Shown: positions 1 to 12,412 of the stretch, piece by piece | How positions within the stretch are numbered: position 1 is the first letter of the stretch | Layout of the letters: every line of letters starts with the position of its first letter | Origin: Phialocephala subalpina | Lineage: Eukaryota > Ascomycota > Leotiomycetes > Helotiales > Mollisiaceae | Direction of reading: 5' to 3' | DNA length: 64,000 nt | Assembly: GCA_900073065.1 (NCBI GenBank) | Contig: FJOG01000004.1 | Span: 430,061 to 494,060, forward strand | Translations under genes and position numbers: made by a program | Notes under the pieces: generated by a model | What the model was told of the DNA's origin: nothing | What the model saw: only the letters and a program-made list of their open reading frames with translations | Databases searched by the model: none

Positions 1-933
1 GCTCGTCTTGGACTCCTTCCTATTGCAGGAGTTAACCTCAGAGATCATTTTCGGATCGAGACACATGCCTCCCAACGAACAGCAGCTTGGCCATAATGAG
101 TTCGAAGCTCTCGGCTGGCGCTCCAATTTCCAAAAGGGTACTACGGTAGAGTAACTCAAGAGCACAATATCAACCAGCATTCCGACTTTTCGTACCGCTG
201 GCGAGGAAAATGTCCCAGGAACTCGTCATGCTTCACAAATCGGATACCAGACATAGTCTTGTCCTTGAATAAACTCTTCTCGAGTCTGCGCCAGTAACAT
301 TTGGGCCACTTCTCCTACTTACAAGTTCATTGGCAAGATAATGAAGGAGAGTAGGTGAGAAAGGGGTGCACGTGACTAGCAATTATTTTCCAATGCTGAA
401 ATTGTCGTCCTTCTGCGAACACAATCGAATGTCTGAACCAACCTTGAAGATTTTCCAGTCGGTTATTTTACTTGCTGCTTTCGACATTGATTGTTTGATT
501 GCTGTCTGTGAATGCCGAAGAAGTGTTTGGCTGAGGAGACCCGATTGACTTGGGCCGAACAAGCCATTTTAACCAACCGAAAATCGAGGCAGAAATGGTA
601 GAAAACTTATCAAATCGGAGTACATTCAGATGGATGATCATAGCATAAAGACGTCAAGCACTCAAGGATATGAGCGAATGCCGTTCATGAAGGTCAGACT
701 AACGCATCCATTCTCTGATAGGGTCGCCAGCGACGACTCATACCGCACTCAATTACAAACTTCAATCCCCGACACCAAACCTTCCACCATACCACTCACA
801 TTCAACCCATATCAGGAGCAAATTCCGCAGCCTGAGGATTAAGTCTGCGATAAGTTCCCAGCCCCTAACTCCGCCTTCCCATCATCTTTATAGACATAGG
901 TTCACCCTCCAAGAAAGCATTGAGATCAGCACC
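1..933. other. Left-edge region without a supported gene
   Basis: Only short reading frames are present. The best is a 70-codon ATG frame at 630-842 (+), Ser/Thr/Pro-rich with no recognisable domain. I do not call it a gene. Confidence 0.4.
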
Positions 934-1457
934 TCAATACCAGGATAAAGTCAGGATCGAAGTCTGCTGGGTGGCATTGGTCTTATGCTGGCTGGCAGTG
1001 GCATACGACCAGTCTACCTCAGCTCCAGTTCTCTCATCTGCTGCCTCTTGATCTGCCTCGTCGGGTCCCTCTTCAGCTGCGGCTCTCGCATTCAACTCCC
1101 GCTCGATCCTATCGATCACCATGATGAAGAAGACATCCACTAAGGAAGCGACCTTGAGAACGGCAATTTCTCGGAAGGGATGGGCAGGATCGAGAATTAC
1201 GGACATGTTACACTCGTTCCGTATGCGCCGTATGCCTGGAGGTAATGGAATTAGCTTTTGCATGAAATGTTCTGAAGGGAGGGTGGGATTGAAATATTGG
1301 CAGCTTGATCTTCACCCACCTTTGTCAACCATGCATCTGATTGTGTGTTCTGATCGGAGAGCTTGGACTTGAAGTAGGACAGTCGAGAAAGTATAAAGGT
1401 TTTTATGTTGGCTATCGAAGCTGATACGCCGTTACGGAGTACGCTTGAGCTATCCAT
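934..1457 (-). CDS. Hypothetical 159-aa protein, two exons
   Basis: No family recognised. Two exons on the minus strand, 1457-1316 and 1271-934, are joined by a 44-nt intron (GTGAAG..CTTCAG) that keeps the frame exactly. The join links AWLTKVEHF to MQKLIPLPP and gives a continuous, protein-like sequence. The middle contains a hydrophobic stretch (VLKVASLVDVFFIMVIDRI), followed by an acidic Ala/Glu-rich segment and a polar C-terminus. ATG at 1457 is the first start in frame. The open frame continues about 25 codons upstream without an ATG, so a further 5' exon is possible. A 3' extension is also possible. What I see is the open frame and the phase-compatible intron; expression is inferred. Confidence 0.5.
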
Positions 1458-2441
1458 GGAGGGCAAATCTGAGCCGCAGTCCAATGATATATTAGCTTTC
1501 TCGCGGGGCAAAAGAGAGCTCAGAAAGTCCACGCCAGGCGGATCATATCATATTTCAAAGACAGAGATTAGGACAGTTAGAAGTATGCCAATGGTAATGG
1601 CTCTGATTGACAAATTGATCCCGAAAAGAGATATATTTAACGCGGCTCAGCTGGGCCTGCCCAACCTGCTCTTTATGCATTAGCCGCAAGGTCGACTTCT
1701 AACGAGGTCCGAGGGTTATACTCTATATATCCGGAGTCAAGCAGCTCTCTTTGCTTTGAGAACCGAGCAATCATTGCCAAGTTGACAATCTCAATCAAGC
1801 AAGCGCAGGACTGTACAGGAAATTAGATCCGTATTGGACCAGAAACGTGATGTATACATTGAATGACAAGCCTTGTTAAAATCTGGTGTAGAGGTATCTG
1901 GCTCGAGCATTGCAGATGCCTGGGAATAGATACGGGCTTTCCAGCTCCTTCCTGGTGGATGGGGCGCAAACATAACAGCAATCATTGAAGCTTGAAATAG
2001 ACTTGGGCTTTTTCACAGCCAAAAGTTGTAGATGTGATATAGAAAATGAACGACCTAGGCTGAATTCCTCAGCCTCGTGGGACATGTCTATTGATTCGCT
2101 CAACTTCGTATCCAAGCAGTCAAGTATCATGACCACCAGCGATAACCGATAAAGGTAGTTCACTAAAAGCCTACAAGGCTGCGCGCAGCGAGGCTATCGC
2201 TCCAGGCAATTTATCGTCATCTTGTAAACACCACACGCACGTCCAATCATAACTTCGAACCTCGACGCGCAATCCCTCAAATTCAACCATCTCAAGAACA
2301 ACATCAATTTGCTTCGCAACAGCTCCCTCAACAGCGCATTACCTCATAGACCACTGCGAAGAGTCCGGAACTCTCCAAGAAGCGCATACCAACAACTCGC
2401 ACTCCAGTACTGATCGCAAAAACCTCATTGCTGAGCCCGCC
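1458..2441. other. Intergenic, upstream of the acidic-protein gene
   Basis: Holds the divergent 5' regions of the small minus-strand gene and the plus-strand gene at 2442. A minus-strand frame at 1876-2130 could code for 84 residues from an ATG but has no recognisable feature. Confidence 0.4.
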
Positions 2442-4399
2442 ATGTCGCCAGTAATCATTGAGCAAGACGCGGATATTGTCAGCGCACCGATCTACACTCT
2501 TGGCGAAGACTCGGATGTCGACGAAGAGCTCTTGGAGCGCGTGACGACGAGACTGGAGGAGGAGTTGGCAGAGGAAGGCGACTTGGACCAGATCAACATT
2601 GAGGAACGAATCCAAGAGATTATCGATGAAGAGCTAGGAGAGGAAGACGAGGATGAGGACGCGGACGAGATCATGAGCCAAATTGATTTCGACGAACAAA
2701 TAGCGAGGGCGCTCGAGGCGGATTCGGCAGAGGAGGATGAGGACGAAGATGAGGACGAGGAGGATGAGGAGGACGAGCAAGACGATGACTATGAGGAAGG
2801 CACTGATTCTGATGGAGAGAGAGTTGTTTACATCGGAGCACATTCGCAAGCTAGGGAGAGAACAGAGTCCATTTTCGTACAAGATATTATCATTGAAAGC
2901 GATTCCGGATCCGACGCCCAGGAAGAGACTGCCGTTGTTGGAGAAATTGGTGACGATGTTGAACCACAGGCGCAAGTGGCTGAGATGGAAGAGCCAGTCG
3001 CGCTAGAGGAGATCATGAACGACGTTAGTTCCTATGTCCAATCCGAGAAGGACGAAGATGTAGCCTCAGAGGACAGTTCAGAGCATGAGATTGTTGAGCT
3101 CGGCCGAGAACAGGTTACGCAGGTTGCAGATACTGTCGCAACGCAAGAAGCCCCCACTGTGAACGAATCCGAGGCCGTGGAAATTACAGGCGCTGTTGAC
3201 GAGGCTGTGGCTCGTAGTGAAGTACAAGGATCAGGACGGAGGAGAAAATCATCGGTAATGGAAGAGCTTCTCATGGATGTCGAGGACGCGATTCGGTACG
3301 GCGAGGAACACCATCCGGGCCATACTCAAGACGACAGCGGAGAAAGCCACTATGTCGAACAAAGTCTCTTCGATATCAGCTACATCGAAGAGAGTACGAC
3401 CTTAGAAGCCGGTGGCGATGGCTGTGCGTTGGAGGAACGATCCGACATTGAAGAGAATATCGAGAAGCTCGGAGCATTAACCCTCGCCGAAGAGCTCAGA
3501 GACAAGGAGCAATTCTTTGACGACGGCACGCCCCAGGAAGAGAGTAGCGCCGTTGTTGAGCACGACGTCGACCAGGACAACTTTCAGGATTGTGACAGCG
3601 ATGATAACGATCCCGACATGGTGGCAGGAAATAGGCAAATCTGGAGAGAGCTGAAGCGTGAACCATGGGTGTCTAAAGATCTCTCGACCATACTGAACGC
3701 GACCACTGACGAGCAGATGCCAATGCCTGATGGATTCTACGGAAGAAAAAAAGCTTTGATGGACCTCTTCCTGCTTCTTTCGAGGGTCGTGTTCTTTATC
3801 GATATGGGCGTCCGGTGGGAGAGAATGTTCGCCTTGATTCCAGAAAAGTTCTGGCTCGACCACTTCAGCCGGACCGATACCCGCCAACTCCTGACGGCAC
3901 GAGACAAAGAAGTTTGTATCAATTTCATGTCTCGTATGACAGCTGTTTTTGAAGAGTGGCGCCTGAGTCACGGATTTCCTAAAATTCCAGAGACGCAGGG
4001 AGAAGTTCAGATAGCGGCCACCAAGTGGGCTAAGTTGAACAGAGAGAACGTGATCGAGAAGCTTCTTGAGACCAAGTCGTATAAATCTGACAATTGGCTG
4101 AAGCATATCTTTGCGGATTTTACGGATGTTCTCCCCTGGGCAGACATCATCGCCGACGGCGAAGTTCGTAGACTGACAGTCCAGAAAGTGGTGTTGATGT
4201 CAGACCTCTGTTTCAGCCAACCGGTAACTGTGAGTAGATATCCTCGATTCGAGATGCCGAGCTAATCTTGAGACAGGTCAGTGAAGTCATTCGGGAAATT
4301 CAAAGACGCCGGAAAGAGCTGATCCGTTGGGTTCAGGGGATGCTCAAGGATCCCGAAGGAATGCAAGGTCTTCGCCTCGACGACGAATCTCCTAGTTGA
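2442..4399 (+). CDS. Long acidic protein of unknown function
   Basis: Family not recognised. Exon 1 is 2442-4229 and exon 2 is 4277-4399. The 47-nt intron (GTGAGT..GACAG) is phase 0. Reading through it would stop at 4265, so splicing adds about 40 residues and gives 636 aa. The first ~400 residues are strongly acidic, with long Glu/Asp runs (about residues 65-125) typical of disordered chromatin- or ribosome-associated proteins. The C-terminal ~200 residues are folded-looking, with Trp-rich helices (IWRELKREPWVSKDL, GVRWERMFALIPEKFW) and a basic end (REIQRRRKELIRW). The gene converges on the transcription factor to its right. A nuclear role is only a guess from composition. Confidence 0.75.
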
Positions 4400-4625
4400 T
4401 CAATAGATATTCGTGGGGCGTGGTAATGGTGCAATAAGTTTCGGGCTTGTATCGTTGGTTTACTTGCTGTATGTTTCCCTGCCATGTGTCTTTGAGTAAG
4501 GATGGACCAGGCTGTAAGTAGATACACCAGGTAATATATCCCGCGAAGTGGGCAGACACCTCGTTCATTGTGTATGTGACGAATTTTGCTCAAGTCCAGC
4601 CATGTCGAACAAGCAGACCATTTCT

Positions 4626-5890
4626 TCAGCCAAGCATGAGCTTTGCAATCTCGTCTCGGTCCGTCATACGCATTACTTGGAGTGGAACTGCCATGAATGG
4701 GAGCCACCTAGGATGAATCCTCTTTGAGACACCTTCAATATCACGATCCCCGATCCCATCCATCCACCAGAGGTCGACCAGCTTCACAAACATCAAATAG
4801 TACGAGAGAATGATGAGCGCCCTTGGCCTGTATTCCGATGCGCATTTGGAAAATCCATGAGAAGAAAAGGATGGCCAGGCTACCACTCGAATGAACAATC
4901 CATCCCCAATGCCGTCTTGCTGAAGACTCGCGTAAAGCATCGCAATGGCATCCAGAATCTTGCAGTAGTCCTCAAGCATGTCGAAATCAGGATCATCCAC
5001 AGGTATCGCACGAACCAGGTCCATGAGAACTGTAGGAACAACAGGTGTGACCTTCAATGCTGACATTTCTCTTTTGAAGATGGGAGAAACGCTCATACCA
5101 GAGACTCGTGGGAAAGAAGCCATTTGGATGACAGTGCTCAGACCTCTGTATAATATGAACCAGTTGACAACGGCGAGTTCGCCCTCGGGTAGCGGATGGT
5201 CTCTTGAGCACAGCACTACCAAGAGAATTGACATCACAAGTGCCGCTTCGTAGTTTCGAGTGAAAGGAACGATTCCCGGTAATGCTTGACGAAAGAGGCT
5301 CAAAGCTTTGGCTCGATAAAGATCTGTCTGTCTTCGAGCTTGCTCTGCATGTGGAACAAGGGTCTGCACATGGAGAGAAGCGATGCCAAGGATCCCGTTC
5401 ATGAGGTACTCGTTCTCGAAAGCAAGTTCAGGGATAGTTATCTGCAATGTTTTATGAGCTCCATCTCCAATGGCAATCTGTGTAGAGGTCATCGATGACC
5501 ACTGATGCATCATGCGTATATCGATGGCGGAGAGAGCTCCGGCTGAACTCATCACGAGAGGTGGTGGGGACTGGACAAGTTCCCATGAAGGCTCAGAATC
5601 TCCAGGTCCTAGGTCAGTCTGGGGAGATAATCCCTCAGTCCAATATTCGCCAGATTGAGACCCCGAGACACTTGGAGGAGCAGATCTGGTCGTCTTGGGT
5701 GGATAGACACATGTGAGGTTTCTCTTATGACAAAACCCACATTTGGGCTGCAGTTCGTCACACTGACAGGAATTAGCATGGGAAGTAATTGATGAGCATA
5801 AGTGACTACCTTGACTTTCTTGGTTTTACATGTGTGACAGCCGCCCCTTGACTTTTTATGAGGTCGTTTGGTAATGAACTCTCCTGTCAT
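4626..5890 (-). CDS. Zn2Cys6 transcription factor, sterol-uptake (UPC2) type
   Basis: Likely nuclear DNA-binding regulator. The ATG is at 5890; an upstream GTG-started extension was ignored. A 47-nt intron (5809-5763, GTAGTC..GTCAG) splits the zinc cluster. Joined, it gives six cysteines at residues 18, 21, 28, 35, 38 and 45 with the standard C-x2-C-x6-C-x6-C-x2-C-x6-C spacing, preceded by a basic stretch (KRPHKKSRGG). The rest (405 aa in total) matches the short fungal regulator architecture of sterol uptake control proteins: MHQWSS near the start of the regulatory domain, an ELAFENEYLMNGILGIASLH segment and a late RPRALIILSYYLMFVKLVDLWW block. The target pathway cannot be told from sequence. 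It is divergent from ORC5 across about 490 bp. Confidence 0.85.
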
Positions 5891-6376
5891 ATCTTTAAGT
5901 TTTTGAGAATCTGGCTTATGAAAGGTCACCGAAGATCTAGAATAGGGCAGCACCCAGTTGAGCTAAAGTCTGATGACATGAAGATCTGATGATATGTCTA
6001 ATAGTTCTTCTGGACCTCTCTTGGAGCAGCCAAAGCAGGGACGCGTCGTTCTTCGGGAGGGAGCTGCCTTCACCACGTGACGGTGATGCAGAGAGTTCCA
6101 GTGGAAACGCCTTGCTGAAAGTAACACAGCAAAGGGTTGTGTAAGTATATATGTAAGGACAGACAAAGAGTGAGAACAATTTGCGAGGTATCGTGATAGA
6201 AGGATACGGACGTAAATGTCCCTCCATCGTTAGTGCATTCTGCAGGTATGAGGCACGGCGGCTATAACCCACTTTCGAAAGAAGCGCGCGGCTGCCTCAT
6301 TTTCAAGGATCTCAAGTCGCGTCTTCCAACAACTTTCGACGCGACCTTCTTTCTTTGAAGCTGGCTACATGCGACA
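5891..6376. promoter_or_regulatory. Divergent promoter, Zn2Cys6 factor / ORC5
   Basis: About 490 bp between two divergent start codons, so it should hold both promoters. A CACGTG hexamer lies near 6075. No TATA box is obvious. Confidence 0.45.
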
Positions 6377-7919
6377 ATGTCTACCTTCTTCAATTTGCCA
6401 AATGAGCTCATGCTGAATGCGCTTTGCTCGCGCTTCCCGTGTAGAGATCAACAGATTCGATCACTGGCAACTTTGATTTCAGTGAGCTCCTCGACCTCCT
6501 TCTCTGAACCTCCCTGAATAGAACCGTTAGCTAACCTACTCCTAGATACGATCAGCGCCATGCCGAAATATCGTCCTACACGGCCTCGAAGCCACGGGCA
6601 AAACTTCTATCACCAAAGTCGTCCTTGACGAATTGTCGAAGAAACAAACAAATGGACATGTCAACAACAACGCAGCTGACGACGATGACATTCGATACGC
6701 TGTTATCAAATCTGCAGAATGTATAGGAGGAAGACACCTTTTCGAGCAGACTATTGGCGCAGTTGCAACAGCCATCGATTGGCCTGAAAGTGTAGGACGC
6801 TGCGAGAATCTAGCACAACTGTTAGTCCAACTCAGCAAGCTCGTTGAAGGCCGTTCGGGATCAAGTCACAATGGTAGACAGCAGAGATTGGCCATTGTGT
6901 TCGATGGCATAGACCGACAACGAGATGCGCCACCTACTCTGCTTCCAGCTCTTGCCAGACTAACAGAGATCATACCAAACCTCACTACGATTTTCATCGT
7001 CACCTCGCCTCGTCCAAACTTCCTACATCTTCCCGGAGTACCACATATTGAGTTCCCAACCTACACTAAGCCAGAGCTTATCCAAATTATCTCACTCACC
7101 ACCCCTTCACCACCTGTCCCACAAGGCACAAAAGAGACAAAAGAAGTATGGACCCGATACTGCTCTGCAATTTGGGATTCCCTATCCAAGCATTCCGGAC
7201 GAGACATCCTCTCTTTCCGCGCTGTTTGTCTCCGTCTCTGGCCCCGCTTCATCCGACCTATACTAGACGGCCAACTGAACCCCTCTCCTTTCTCCCGCCT
7301 CTTAGTCGCCAATCGATCGCTATTTCAAAACGACTCCGTCCTGGTCCCATCTCTTGTCTCGAACGCCCCTCATTCATCCTCTCTCGTTCCACAAACACAA
7401 CAGAGCAATCTCCAAGGGATAGCGACACAACTGCCGCACATATCTCGCCTCCTGCTCGTTGCTTCCTACCTGGCGTCATACAACCCACCGCGCACAGACA
7501 GTACTTTCTTCATGAAGGCCGCTTTGGCGAAACGACGGAAGAAAGGTGGTGGAACAGCACTGTCCCGGAAGCCAGGAATAGGGAAGAGTAGAAAGATAGC
7601 GAGAAAATTGCTTGGTCCGCAAGCATTCGTGTTGGAAAGGATGCTAGCCATCTTCTACGCAATTGGAGAGGATGCCGATTCTTTGCCAGGCCAAGGGAAG
7701 AAGAGCAAGAGGAAAGAACTGAGAAATCTGAGCGGAAGTGCAGATGTGTTGATGGCTGTTGCAACTTTGGTTAGTCTGAGATTATTGATAAGGATGGGAG
7801 GACCGAATCAAGATGTGCTTGATGCGGCGACGAAGTATAGAATTGCGATTGGATGGGAAGTTGCGAGGGGAGTTGCGAGGAGTGTAGGTGTTGAGGTTGA
7901 GGATTATTTGGCTGACTAG
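6377..7919 (+). CDS. ORC5: Origin recognition complex subunit 5
   Basis: AAA+ subunit of the six-protein ORC that marks replication origins in the nucleus. Exon 1 (6377-6481) codes for NELMLNALCSRFPCRDQQIR, which fits the conserved N-terminus. A 64-nt intron (GTGAGC..CCTAG, phase 0) is followed by exon 2 (6546-7919), for 492 aa. Walker A is GLEATGKT at residues 48-55. A Walker B-like LAIVFDGID is near residue 150, and VTSPRPNF follows as sensor-like sequence. The long C-terminal winged-helix region contains the ISRLLLVASYLASYNPP motif typical of Orc5. Length agrees with fungal Orc5. The gene is convergent with a minus-strand gene, with a degenerate repeat array between them. Confidence 0.92.
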
Positions 7920-7972
7920 ACCTACATCCCAAAATGGATTCTATCCTTGACAATAAGTCTTCATATCGGAAT

Positions 7973-8470
7973 GGACATTTGCAAAGCAATGTTGTTGCAC
8001 ATCGCTTCTTGTTCCGCCCCGCTCCACTACCGCAAATTTTCACTTTCTCTAGGACATTGCTTTGCTTTTGTTGCGCGTCGAAGTCTCCAAGTCGAGTTCG
8101 GACATTGAAGGTGATGGGAAATTTGTTGAACATCTAAAACTTCTAAGAATTTTGGGGACATTGAGGTGGTTTCACTTTTGTTGCACATCGTCCAGACTGA
8201 CAGTAGTTGGGACATTGAATCCAAGGTTCAATTGTAATTATGTTACATATCTACAGGTCCAGCTACCTTCTGGACATTGAGTTTAAAGCTAGATTTGATT
8301 CTATTGCGCGTCGAATATTTGAGGGCATTCTGGGCATTCAAGCTGAGTGTGTGGTTTTGTTGCATCTCTGAATGTTCAGGGACGCTCTGGACATTGAGCG
8401 ATGCGCAATAAAGTGAGCCATCGGCTCATATTGGATTTGGACATTAAGTAGTTTCTGTTGCGTGTCTGCT
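7973..8470 (+). repeat. Degenerate two-motif repeat array, about 57-bp period
   Basis: Two short motifs alternate through the ORC5 3' flank. Motif A (GGACATTGA) starts at 7973, 8052, 8100, 8156, 8210, 8272, 8332 (as GGGCATTCA), 8389 and 8439. Motif B (TTGTTGCRCRTCG) follows 15-30 bp later at 7991, 8068, 8123, 8178, about 8240, 8301, 8355 and 8454, with weak or altered copies in between. Spacing between A copies is 48-79 bp, mostly 54-62. The sequence between motifs is poorly conserved and no reading frame runs through it. Confidence 0.75.
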
Positions 8471-8782
8471 CGTGAGTCTTTGGTGGGGCATCTCGGGTTT
8501 GAGCCAATGGGCGTTGGCCAGCTTTAGAGGTGGACCGAGGACAGCTGGCGGATAATGCCAGAACTCCTCAGTAGATCTTAATCTAGCCATACTATGGATT
8601 AAAAATTGCTGTCTGAGATGTTGGAATGGGCCAAGCAAAAATTAGTTGGTCAAATTGCTGCCGTAGGATATCATCGCTCAACAACACCCAAATCGTTCAC
8701 ACTCAAAGCACCCAAACATCCATCATCCATAATCCCGAACAATAACCTAATACCCTATCCGGCTCTTTCCCACACTCTCAAC
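8471..8782. other. Spacer downstream of the repeat array
   Basis: Non-coding as far as I can see. It is the 3' flank of the minus-strand gene that ends at 8783. Confidence 0.4.
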
Positions 8783-9627
8783 CTAACCCAGAACAACAAC
8801 AGGAACAACCCACTCCTTCTCAAAAACCTTCAAACTCTCCCTAGCTTCCAACCCCGCACACGGCCTCTCAATCCTAGCAACAACCACCAATTCCCTTTCC
8901 TCCACCCCCTCAAGTAAACTAACAGCATCACACCTCCCCTTCTCCCCGCTCAAAAACCTCTTCGACCACGTCTTACCCACCTTCAACTCCTTCTCCTTTC
9001 CCACAGTTCGAAATGTGAGTTGTCTGGAGACTTTGATGTAAACAGCTGCTCCATGATTTGCCCTCCATTCCAACACATCAACAAATACAACATCTTGTCC
9101 GTTGGAAGGAGGTAAAGACCACCGGGTGAAAACAAGCGAATGGCTCTGCTCCATACTCTTCTGCATCTGCACCGCCCCAACCCCCTTCAACCTATTCTCC
9201 CACTTCGCAACACTCATCGGATTCCCTCCTCCACCCAACAAACTCATCACACTAAACAACAATTTCGTCCCTGCGCTCTGCTGCATTGGTGGTTTTACAT
9301 ATTGCAACTGTTGCTGTTTTCGATATTCTTGTTTCTCGAGAGCGATGTTTTGCTTTTCGTGGTAGAGGGGGAAGAGGGGGATGTGTGATAGGTGGGCGAA
9401 TGCTGGCTGGGAGGGGAGGGGAGGGATTAGTATACTGAGGTATGTTAGAGGAGCAAAGGGGAAGGGGAACGAACGGCGTAGCCTCCGCTTTGAGCGCCTT
9501 GGATGGGGATGCTGGATACGCGGGTACGTTCGATGGCGTTGTCGATTCGCTTGCCGCCGAGGCGGTCGCCGATTGAGAGGAAGTCTGATGCGTCGAAGGA
9601 AGGGGGTTGGAAAGAACTCGAGGCCAT
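8783..9627 (-). CDS. Hypothetical 258-aa protein
   Basis: Family not recognised. Exon 1 is 9627-9475 (ATG at 9627; Ser-rich start, then FDASDFLSIGDRLGGKRIDN). The intron is 9474-9407: a GTTCGT donor, a TACTAAT branch site and a CCCAG acceptor, phase 0. Exon 2 is 9406-8783. The joined protein has a charged Gln-rich helix (EKQEYRKQQQLQ), a small hydrophobic segment (TKLLFSVMSLLGGGG) and a C-terminal beta-rich-looking part with repeated Val/Glu/Arg. No signal peptide or clear membrane segment is seen. The non-standard donor is the weakest point of the model. Confidence 0.65.
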
Positions 9628-10599
9628 GATGAAGGTGTGGGCGGGAGATTCGAATATTATTGTTGTGTCACTACTGATGAAAGTTTGAGAACCTCAAGCT
9701 GGGTTTGAAGTATGGCTGAGTGTAGTATTCTTTCAAAAGTGAAAAAGAGATCTACATATTTGCGGGGATCGTGATGTTTAAGTTATCAGATTCCTGCGCG
9801 TGATACTTTCTCGAGCTGAGTGGGAAAAAGCAAGCCTTCAAGCCACCATATTGAAGCTAGACAATCTGATATGCGAGCCATCGGATTTATGGACTTGCTT
9901 CAATTTGGACTGAGTCTGGAGTAAAATCCCAAGCCAATGAAGTAGGAGGTAGGCATAGGGCTGAAGAAAATGCATACTGATGTAGGGGTTGAAGTGAAGC
10001 TTGATGCGAGCACTATCTGAGAGTTTGGGATGTCGGAACTTGCCATATGTTGGAAAGGCAGGAAAGCTCGGCAAGAGGTACATCGGGAAACATCCAATCC
10101 GTGACAGTGATTCACATTGGTTTTCATTCATCAGGCATCAGGCAGCTCCCAACTTCAGGCTGCAACATAAAAATGTGGCTTAGACCAGGTACAGAGTTGC
10201 AGGCAGCTCCCAAGTCTCAAGACCACACATCAAGTACAACAAAGAACAAAGAATAAAGATCATTATGATAATTCCATTGCTAAGCATTCCGTAGCGATCG
10301 TTGGCGGCATGAAAAATCCCAACCATCAAAACCACACTGCAGAACAAATTACGGAAGGAAGAAACGACAATCCATGCATAGAAAAATCGCATTCGTCACC
10401 GTCAATCATCAGAACCTGACCCAGTAACCCCTGGACCCTGAATCTAGAATCTTTTGTGACTAGCCCATGCTCCCACCGTGACATGTTATAGACGCCTCGC
10501 CTTGTATTCAACCAACCGATTATGTTCCACGTAGCCGCTCCATCATAATTGCCACGACCGCGCGAGATGTGTGAAAGGTGAAGAGGAGAGGAGGGTTGT
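9628..10599. other. Intergenic between two minus-strand genes
   Basis: Holds the promoter of the hypothetical gene on the left and the 3' flank of the Rab11-type gene on the right. No gene supported. Confidence 0.5.
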
Positions 10600-11464
<865 letters not shown>

Positions 11465-12412
11465 GATGGTATCGCGGGGTTGTTTAGGTGTATTTGGGAA
11501 AGTTGTCAGATTGATTGCGAGTTGTCGCAATATGCGGCTTAGACGAGGCCGATTAGGGTGCTGGCCTGGGGCCTTGAAGAATCACGCTAAAATAGCGCTG
11601 ACAGGGGTAGCCGAGAGTTCTCGCCTTCTGTGAACTGTATTGAAATAATTCTATACAAGACAATGAACCTCGACAGTGCGATGTGAGACCTGGTAACGAC
11701 AAGACGGCGACGATTGGGAGAGAGAGTTGTGTACTTTATCTCCAACAAAGAACCTGAGGCTAGGGTGTTTCGAAACGTGGGTCTGGGCAACGTCACGTGC
11801 ACCTGCTGTCCACGGTCATCACCTTCTCCTCAGTCATCAACACGGCACAACCTCACTTTCAGCACAGCTACAATTGCCAGACCTCCAACATAGGACCGTC
11901 AAACTTCTTACTCAGGACCTGTTCCTATACTGGTTAAAAGCAGCAGGCTATTGCAGGTCTCCCAGACACTACACGTTCAACCAAAGTCTTTGCCTGCTGT
12001 GCACAAGGTCGACGAACACAATCCCGTTGGCTCTTTGTCTGAACTTCTTACGGCAAATTCGATCAGCTGAGATTTGTCTATATTTTCTGAAAGCAACAAG
12101 TCAACAAATCACCTCCCAAGGGCCATTAAGCGTGCTATCACAAGCTTTAATCACGGCAAGCACGACTTACTACACGACTCACTACAACAACTGAAATCCT
12201 CAACTTCGTGCTTTCGGTTCACTCACTTCAGAGGAGCTAATGTCCCTGCACTGTCCTTCATAGGAGTGACGCGTGCAACCGAAAGCGTTTGAGCGCCTGC
12301 TGCAGGCTGCCACCTCCGTTCCGTCAACCTTGGAACCCTGGTTCTGACCACAAAACCAATCTACTGTCTAAACCATGATTGGAAGTTCTGTCTTCCTGCA
12401 ACACTTCCAATC
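11465..12412. promoter_or_regulatory. Divergent promoter region, RAB11 / chromodomain gene
   Basis: About 950 bp between divergent genes. A plus-strand frame at 11727-12194 has no domain features, and I treat it as leader or promoter sequence. Confidence 0.45.

Noticed and set aside
2492..3580. Ser-rich minus-strand frames under the acidic gene
   Set aside because: Antisense of Glu/Asp codon runs.
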